DNA of 7,648 nucleotides from Candidatus Sulfopaludibacter sp. SbA3 (GTDB lineage: Bacteria > Acidobacteriota > Terriglobia > 2-12-FULL-54-10), in assembly GCA_945865705.1 (NCBI GenBank), contig CAMBEY010000139.1, positions 1 through 7,648 of the forward strand. Reading direction: 5' to 3'. Made by a program: the position numbers and the translations under genes. The notes under the pieces are model-generated. The model did not search any database, had not been told where the DNA came from, and saw only the letters and a list, made by a program, of their open reading frames with translations. Shown here piece after piece: positions 1 through 5,080 of this stretch (its first letter is position 1; every line of letters begins with the position of its first letter).

Positions 1-91
1 TGATCGTGTAAACCAAAGTTGGCGTCACTCCCCGCCTGCCTCTGTACGTTGCTCACCTGCGGGGCGCTTATTTGGCGGCGGGCATCGTGGA

Positions 92-130
92 CGCGGCATG
101 ACTGCCGCGGCTCGGATACGCCATCCAGCC
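92..130. other. Two overlapping small hairpins beyond the rpoD terminator
   Basis: CGCGGCA / TGCCGCG (92-98 and 103-109) is a perfect 7-bp stem with a 4-nt loop. GGCT-GGAT / ATCC-AGCC (109-117 and 123-130) is an 8-bp stem with one bulged base and a 5-nt loop. They share base 109. Neither is followed by a U-run. The rest of 1-140 shows no tRNA, no rRNA and no convincing gene. Confidence 0.35.
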
Positions 131-140
131 AAAAATGGGC

Positions 141-173
141 AAGAAAAAACCGCGACGAGATGGCTCGCCGCGG
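141..173 (-). terminator. Intrinsic terminator of rpoD
   Basis: On the minus strand the stem CCGCGGCGAG / CTCGTCGCGG (173-164 and 159-150) has 10 pairs including one G-U, a CCAT loop, and is followed at once by TTTTTTCTTG (149-140). The stem begins 42 nt past the rpoD stop codon. This is a textbook Rho-independent terminator and marks the end of the dnaG-rpoD transcript. Read on the plus strand the same pair is an A/C mismatch and there is no U-run, so it works in one direction only. Confidence 0.92.
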
Positions 174-215
174 TCGGGTCATTCCTGAATTTTTGCTGGG
201 CCAATCCTGATCCGG

Positions 216-2297
<2,082 letters not shown>

Positions 2298-2407
2298 CGT
2301 TTGCATCCGGCACGAGTGCGTCGTCGGCCCTGCGGGCTGCGCCTGCTTACCTACTTGCCAGCCTATGGTGTTGGATGATTCCAAAGGCTGCTTGGATTCA
2401 CAACAAA

Positions 2408-2437
2408 CTTATAGACATGCGAATAAAGCGGAACGAA
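2408..2437 (-). promoter_or_regulatory. Weak candidate rpoD promoter in the dnaG-rpoD gap
   Basis: The 149-nt gap between the dnaG stop and the rpoD ATG contains TATAAG (2413-2408), 5 of 6 to the -10 consensus. The best -35 position, 18 nt upstream, is TTCGTT and is poor. A start near 2401 would give a leader of about 100 nt. rpoD may also be transcribed from the dnaG promoter, because no terminator with a U-run separates the genes. Confidence 0.25.
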
Positions 2438-2446
2438 ATCTTCCCT

Positions 2447-4261
2447 TTATACTAGTTCAGCGAGTTTTCTGTCAAGTTGCTGCACCGCTTCCAGCAGTTC
2501 GCGCAGCGGTCGGCCATCGGATTTGCCCTGGCTTTCCCGGATCGTTTGCAGTAACTGCTGACGCTGCTTCAAGAGCCGCTTGCGCTTCAAGGCGTTCAGG
2601 TAAGAGCTTATTTCTTCGTATGATACGGGCCGCGCCTCGGGGTCAAAGGCGATCTCGGCCAGCATCCGCTGCCGGGATGAATCGAGCTTTTCAGAAAGCC
2701 CCGCATAGTCCAGCGCCCCTCCGGCATCGAGAATTCCCACCAACTCCGCGACGATTGAGGCTGCCTCCATCTCACTGACCAGGTCCTGCTCGCCGTGCAA
2801 CTGTTCCAGCACCTGCTCGCGGGCCTCGGCATCATCGAGCAACAACCGGATCAGCATGGTTTCCGCGGCGGGTAACCGTTGGATGGTCGCCTGACGGGTC
2901 CCCCCGCCCATGACGGGCGTCGTTGGCCCAACGGTTACGGGCAATGACTCGCGCCGTCCCAGCGTGGCCTTCTGGAAGCTGTCGCCGATCACACTTCTGT
3001 TCACGTCCAGCTTCTGAGCTATATCGGCCATCAGCTCGGAACGTATGAGGGCGTTGGGAACTTTGCTCAAGTAGGGCAGCACGAAATTCACCGCTGCGAG
3101 TTTCGCTTCCGGCGAACTCTTGCCGTGGACCTCCAGCGCGCGCGTCGCCAGATAGCGGAAGAACGGCGCCGCCGCCTCCACCGTCGCACGGTAGGCTTCC
3201 GCGCCGCGCTGCTTCACAAACTGATCCGGGTCCAGCTTGTCCGGCAGCCGCACGATGCGCACGGCGAGATTCTCTTCGAGCAACAGGACCAGCGAGCGAT
3301 CCGTGGCGTTGGCTCCCGCTGTGTCCGGGTCGTAGCTGACCACCACCTCCGTCGCCGAGCGCGCCAGCAGCTTCACCTGCTGCGCCGTCAGCGCCGTGCC
3401 GCAACTGGCCACCACGTTGACCACACCGGCCTGGTACGCCGCGATGGCGTCCATGTAGCCCTCCACCAGCACCGCTTGATTGGACTTGCGAATCGCCTCG
3501 CGAGCCCGCGCCAGATTGTAGAGCACGCGGCCCTTCGAGTAGATGGGCGTCTCCGGCGAGTTCAGATACTTCGGCTGATCGTCGCCCAGCGCGCGCGCGC
3601 CAAAGGCCACCACGCGGCCCGTATCAGAAGCGATGGGGAACACCCAGCGGTGGCGGAAGCGATCGTGCATTCGGTCATTTTCAGGATGGCCCTCGCGGCG
3701 AATGACCAGCCCGCTGGTTTCGAGCAATGCGGGATCGAACCCTTCCTTGCGCAACACGTCGGCTAACGCGCTTCCCCGCCCCGGAGCGTAGCCCAGGCCA
3801 AACTCCTCGACCGACGCGCCGGTAACGCCGCGCTGCTTGATCAACTCGCGTACCGGCGCGGCCTCTGCCGAGTTCAGTTGCTCGCGAAAGAACTTCGCCG
3901 CGCGCTCATGCAGCTCATAGAGCTGTCCGCGCTGCTTCTCTTCAGGCGAGTCCGGCTGGCGCGGGACATCGGCGGGAATCGGAATGCCGCTGCGAGTCGC
4001 CACGCGGCGCACCGCTTCGGGAAACTCGACGCGCTCGGTCTCCTGAACGTACTTATACACGTCGCCCTTGGCGCCGCAGCCGAAGCAGTAATAAAACTGC
4101 TTGGTCTGATGCACATTGAACGACGGCGTCTTCTCCTGATGAAACGGGCACAGCCCAATCCAACTATTGCCCGCCCTCTTCAGGCGCACCGACTCGCCGA
4201 CGATGCGGACAATATCCGCCGTCGCCTTCACATGCTGCGCGAAATCTCGGGGAAGCGACAT
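2447..4261 (-). CDS. dnaG: DNA primase
   Basis: DnaG makes the RNA primers for leading- and lagging-strand synthesis at the replication fork, recruited by the DnaB helicase. The 604-residue protein has normal family length and all three parts. The N-terminal CHC2 zinc finger has Cys38, His41, Cys59 and Cys62 (LCPFHQEKTPSF, then YYCFGCGAKGDVYKYV). The catalytic part has the FRHRWVFPI block at about 202-210, YLNSPET at 232-238, and TOPRIM motifs VEGYMDAI at 266-273 (Glu267) and DPDTAG at 311-316 (Asp311, Asp313), plus KLDPDQFVK at 342-350. The C-terminal part (about 460-604) is helical with charged helices and should bind DnaB. The ATG start follows a consensus -10 by 6 nt with no ribosome binding site, suggesting leaderless expression. 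It follows hicA by 49 nt and precedes rpoD by 149 nt, a common arrangement of these two housekeeping genes. Confidence 0.98.
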   Translation of the reverse strand: MSLPRDFAQHVKATADIVRIVGESVRLKRAGNSWIGLCPFHQEKTPSFNVHQTKQFYYCFGCGAKGDVYKYVQETERVEFPEAVRRVATRSGIPIPADVPRQPDSPEEKQRGQLYELHERAAKFFREQLNSAEAAPVRELIKQRGVTGASVEEFGLGYAPGRGSALADVLRKEGFDPALLETSGLVIRREGHPENDRMHDRFRHRWVFPIASDTGRVVAFGARALGDDQPKYLNSPETPIYSKGRVLYNLARAREAIRKSNQAVLVEGYMDAIAAYQAGVVNVVASCGTALTAQQVKLLARSATEVVVSYDPDTAGANATDRSLVLLLEENLAVRIVRLPDKLDPDQFVKQRGAEAYRATVEAAAPFFRYLATRALEVHGKSSPEAKLAAVNFVLPYLSKVPNALIRSELMADIAQKLDVNRSVIGDSFQKATLGRRESLPVTVGPTTPVMGGGTRQATIQRLPAAETMLIRLLLDDAEAREQVLEQLHGEQDLVSEMEAASIVAELVGILDAGGALDYAGLSEKLDSSRQRMLAEIAFDPEARPVSYEEISSYLNALKRKRLLKQRQQLLQTIRESQGKSDGRPLRELLEAVQQLDRKLAELV

Positions 4262-4290
4262 GGAATGATTATAGGAGTCAGGAGACAGAA
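4223..4290 (-). repeat. Direct repeat copy 2: intact dnaG promoter and first codons
   Basis: This is the partner of the decayed copy at 4870-4937, 54 of 68 positions identical without gaps. Here the -10 is consensus and the coding part continues into full-length primase. The two copies flank hicBA in the same orientation, 647 bp apart measured from equivalent bases. Confidence 0.8.
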
Positions 4291-4295
4291 GTCAG
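4268..4295 (-). promoter_or_regulatory. dnaG promoter placed for leaderless transcription
   Basis: A perfect TATAAT (4273-4268) is preceded by CTGACT (4295-4290; 4 of 6 to TTGACA) with a 16-nt spacer. Only six bases, CATTCC, separate the -10 from the dnaG ATG, so transcription should begin at or within a base or two of the A of ATG. There is no Shine-Dalgarno sequence upstream of the start, which agrees with a leaderless mRNA. Confidence 0.6.
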
Positions 4296-4306
4296 AAGAG
4301 AGAAGT
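4276..4306. repeat. Short degenerate 7-bp tandem repeat
   Basis: On the plus strand four heptamers follow one another, AGTCAGG, AGACAGA, AGTCAGA and AGAGAGA, then a partial AGT. The tract fills most of the hicA-dnaG gap and contains the presumed dnaG -35. GTCAG/GACAG-type heptamer tracts of this look are, as I recall, common between genes in acidobacterial genomes; that is recollection and not a search result. Confidence 0.55.
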
Positions 4307-4310
4307 GGTA

Positions 4311-4529
4311 TTAAAGGTTTTCCCACTCTTCTCTGGATACACCGGCTTGGCGCAGAATGCGATTGAGGAAACCAACGCTAATGTCCCCACGATGCGGATT
4401 GGGCAGAATTAGTGAGCGGTCGCCGCGGCTGAGGAACTGGTGCTTTCCTCCGGAATAAGGTCCGCTAAATCCCAACTCCCTCAGATGCTTGATTAGTTCC
4501 TGCCGACTGATAGGGCCAAGGCGCGGCAT
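4311..4529 (-). CDS. hicA: HicA family toxin, mRNA interferase
   Basis: The 72-residue product belongs to the YcfA/HicA family, small double-stranded-RNA-binding-fold ribonucleases that cleave mRNA and tmRNA when not held by HicB. Typical features are the N-terminal helix ISRQELIKHLRELGF (7-21), the GGKH segment with the likely catalytic His30 in the position conserved in the family, the strand pair HQFLSR / RSLILPNP, and the C-terminal helix VGFLNRILRQAGVSREEW (52-69) with the characteristic LR-x-AG-hydrophobic pattern. The length is normal and no key residue appears lost, so the toxin is probably functional. Its start overlaps the hicB stop by one base and there is no separate Shine-Dalgarno sequence close by, so translation probably depends on hicB. 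The stop lies 49 nt before the dnaG ATG, and read-through into dnaG is possible because no terminator separates them. Confidence 0.88.
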   Translation of the reverse strand: MPRLGPISRQELIKHLRELGFSGPYSGGKHQFLSRGDRSLILPNPHRGDISVGFLNRILRQAGVSREEWENL

Positions 4530-4771
4530 CAGGCAATCTCTTTGACAGCCAATTCGAGGCCATCCACCACCGGCAGCGGAAGTTGTTTTGAGATGCGGAA
4601 CAGCATCCAGTCCTCCAGCGACTGGCGCAGCTCTTCACGACAGTCTTCCAAGTTGGCGGCGCTGGCGTAAAGTCCGTCAAAGCCGGGAATCTCCCCGTAG
4701 TAGAACCCATCATCGGGAATGATTTCGTAGCGTGCCCGGTGCAGCGCCGCGTTGAGATATTCATTCAACAT
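4529..4771 (-). CDS. hicB: HicB family antitoxin of a type II toxin-antitoxin pair
   Basis: The 80-residue product would bind and neutralise the HicA mRNA interferase encoded directly downstream. It shows the HicB core pattern: D-D-G-F-Y-Y-G-E-I-P-G-F-D-G-L-Y-A at about 20-36, followed by the helix LEDCREELRQSLEDWMLFRI at 41-60 and the short tail PLPVVDGLEL. This is the partial RNase H-like fold of HicB. It is at the short end for the family and no C-terminal ribbon-helix-helix or helix-turn-helix domain is visible, so the usual autorepression through HicB DNA binding may be missing. The start is supported by GGGGGA 8 nt upstream. The TGA stop shares its A with the hicA ATG (TGATG), pointing to translational coupling. 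In this pair the antitoxin gene comes first. Confidence 0.87.
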   Translation of the reverse strand: MLNEYLNAALHRARYEIIPDDGFYYGEIPGFDGLYASAANLEDCREELRQSLEDWMLFRISKQLPLPVVDGLELAVKEIA

Positions 4772-4788
4772 GCAGGCATTCCCCCTGC
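4772..4788 (-). promoter_or_regulatory. hicB ribosome binding site inside a small inverted repeat
   Basis: GGGGGA (4785-4780) lies 8 nt before the hicB ATG and fixes the start at 4771. It is enclosed by complementary arms GCAGG (4788-4784) and CCTGC (4776-4772) around a 7-nt loop. In RNA this 5-bp stem could partly hide the Shine-Dalgarno sequence. As DNA it could be a small operator. Confidence 0.55.
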
Positions 4789-4791
4789 CTC

Positions 4792-4800
4792 ATTCTATCA
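4792..4800 (-). promoter_or_regulatory. Possible extended -10 promoter for hicBA
   Basis: On the minus strand TGATAGAAT fits the extended -10 pattern TGnTATAAT with one mismatch in the hexamer. Transcription would begin around 4785, leaving a leader of roughly 14 nt that still contains the hicB Shine-Dalgarno sequence. No good -35 is visible at 17-18 nt. It overlaps the TGA stop of the leader ORF. Confidence 0.3.
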
Positions 4801-4908
4801 GGCTTGCCATCCGGTTGCTCCGCCGATGCCAGTCATTGTCCTCTGTTCCACCTTGGGGCGGCTGGGGACCGCCTCCACCTGCTGGGCGAAATCCCATGGA
4901 AGAGCCAT
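4798..4908 (-). pseudogene. dnaG 5' remnant: 36-codon ORF with primase-like N-terminus
   Basis: The ORF runs from ATG at 4908 to TGA at 4798. Its first 13 residues, MALPWDFAQQVEA, match the DnaG start MSLPRDFAQHVKA at 9 positions. The remaining 23 residues (from VPSRPK on) resemble nothing in DnaG, and the zinc finger and catalytic core are absent, so it cannot be a primase. It stops 26 nt before the hicB ATG, in a different frame, and has no Shine-Dalgarno sequence. If the copied promoter works it could be translated as a leaderless leader peptide, but the simplest reading is the displaced or duplicated end of dnaG fused to unrelated DNA. Homology is well supported; expression is not. Confidence 0.7.
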
Positions 4909-4937
4909 GAATTGGTTATAGAATTCAGCAGACAGAA
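4870..4937 (-). repeat. Direct repeat copy 1: decayed duplicate of the dnaG promoter and first codons
   Basis: Compared by hand with 4223-4290 (true dnaG -10, ATG and first 13 codons), 54 of 68 positions are identical with no gaps. The match covers the stretch upstream of the -10 (8 identical bases at its outer end), the -10 itself (TATAAC against TATAAT), the 6-nt gap to ATG, and the start codon. Similarity stops abruptly at both ends. Two of the six changed codons are synonymous and four are not, which fits a copy no longer held by selection as primase. Confidence 0.8.
4915..4920 (-). promoter_or_regulatory. Candidate -10 (TATAAC) of the copied dnaG promoter, reading toward hicBA
   Basis: TATAAC stands exactly 6 nt before the ATG at 4908, the same geometry as the dnaG promoter. 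The -35 region has not been kept: a 16-nt spacer would place CAGATT there, a poor match to TTGACA, inside the palindrome 4928-4946. If active, transcription would start at or next to the ATG of the 36-codon leader ORF and run into hicBA. Confidence 0.4.
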
Positions 4938-4946
4938 TCTGTCTGC
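4928..4946. repeat. Perfect 9-1-9 palindrome upstream of the copied dnaG promoter
   Basis: GCAGACAGA, a single central A, and TCTGTCTGC form an exact palindrome. It ends 7 bp upstream of the TATAAC hexamer at 4915-4920, so it occupies the place of a -35 region on the minus strand. That position would suit an operator for the hicBA transcript. It may equally be a piece of the neighbouring repeat element, since CTGTCTG recurs at 4989-4995. Confidence 0.6.
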
Positions 4947-4960
4947 CCACATTTTAGGGT

Positions 4961-5046
4961 TGTCATTCCGAGCGCAGCGAGGAATCTGCTGTCTGTTCGC
5001 CCGGCAGGAAATCAGATTCCTCGTCACGGTGCTTCTCGGAATAACA
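4961..5046. repeat. Imperfect inverted repeat, dispersed REP-like intergenic element
   Basis: The outer arms TGTCATTCCGAG (4961-4972) and CTCGGAATAACA (5035-5046) are complementary with one mismatch. The inner arms CGAGGAATCTG (4978-4988) and CAGATTCCTCG (5013-5023) are perfectly complementary over 11 bp. Transcribed, this would give a long two-stage hairpin with an internal loop. The ATTCCGAG...CGAGGAATCTG pattern is, from general knowledge, a widely dispersed intergenic repeat type in several environmental bacterial phyla. Its translation produces spurious peptides containing strings such as RCARNDN, seen here on the minus strand. It lies just after the mutS2 stop and could affect the 3' end of that mRNA, but there is no U-run. 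Confidence 0.75.
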
Positions 5047-5080
5047 GCAGTGCTAATAGCTGAAGATTTTCTGAATGAAA

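Noticed and set aside
1..28. Possible GTG start of a downstream minus-strand gene (M-T-P-T-L-V-Y-T-I)
   Set aside because: Only nine codons are visible before the window edge and the Shine-Dalgarno sequence is poorly spaced. Nothing supports it beyond an open frame.
2298..2384. TTG start extending RpoD by 29 residues
   Set aside because: TTG is a rarer start, the upstream sequence has no good Shine-Dalgarno sequence, and the extra residues look like translated leader. It is kept as an alternative only.
2425..2448. AAAGGGAA / TTCCGCTTT hairpin at the dnaG stop as a terminator
   Set aside because: The stem is AT-rich with a bulged G and is followed by ATTCGC instead of a U-run.
2832..3404. 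190-codon minus-strand frame inside dnaG
   Set aside because: It is an out-of-frame shadow of the primase TOPRIM region, with Gly/Ala/Arg-rich translation and no independent start signal.
4833..5027. 64-codon minus-strand frame through the repeat region
   Set aside because: It contains the RCARNDN string produced by translating the dispersed repeat, and it overlaps the dnaG-like fragment in another frame. It is a spurious ORF.
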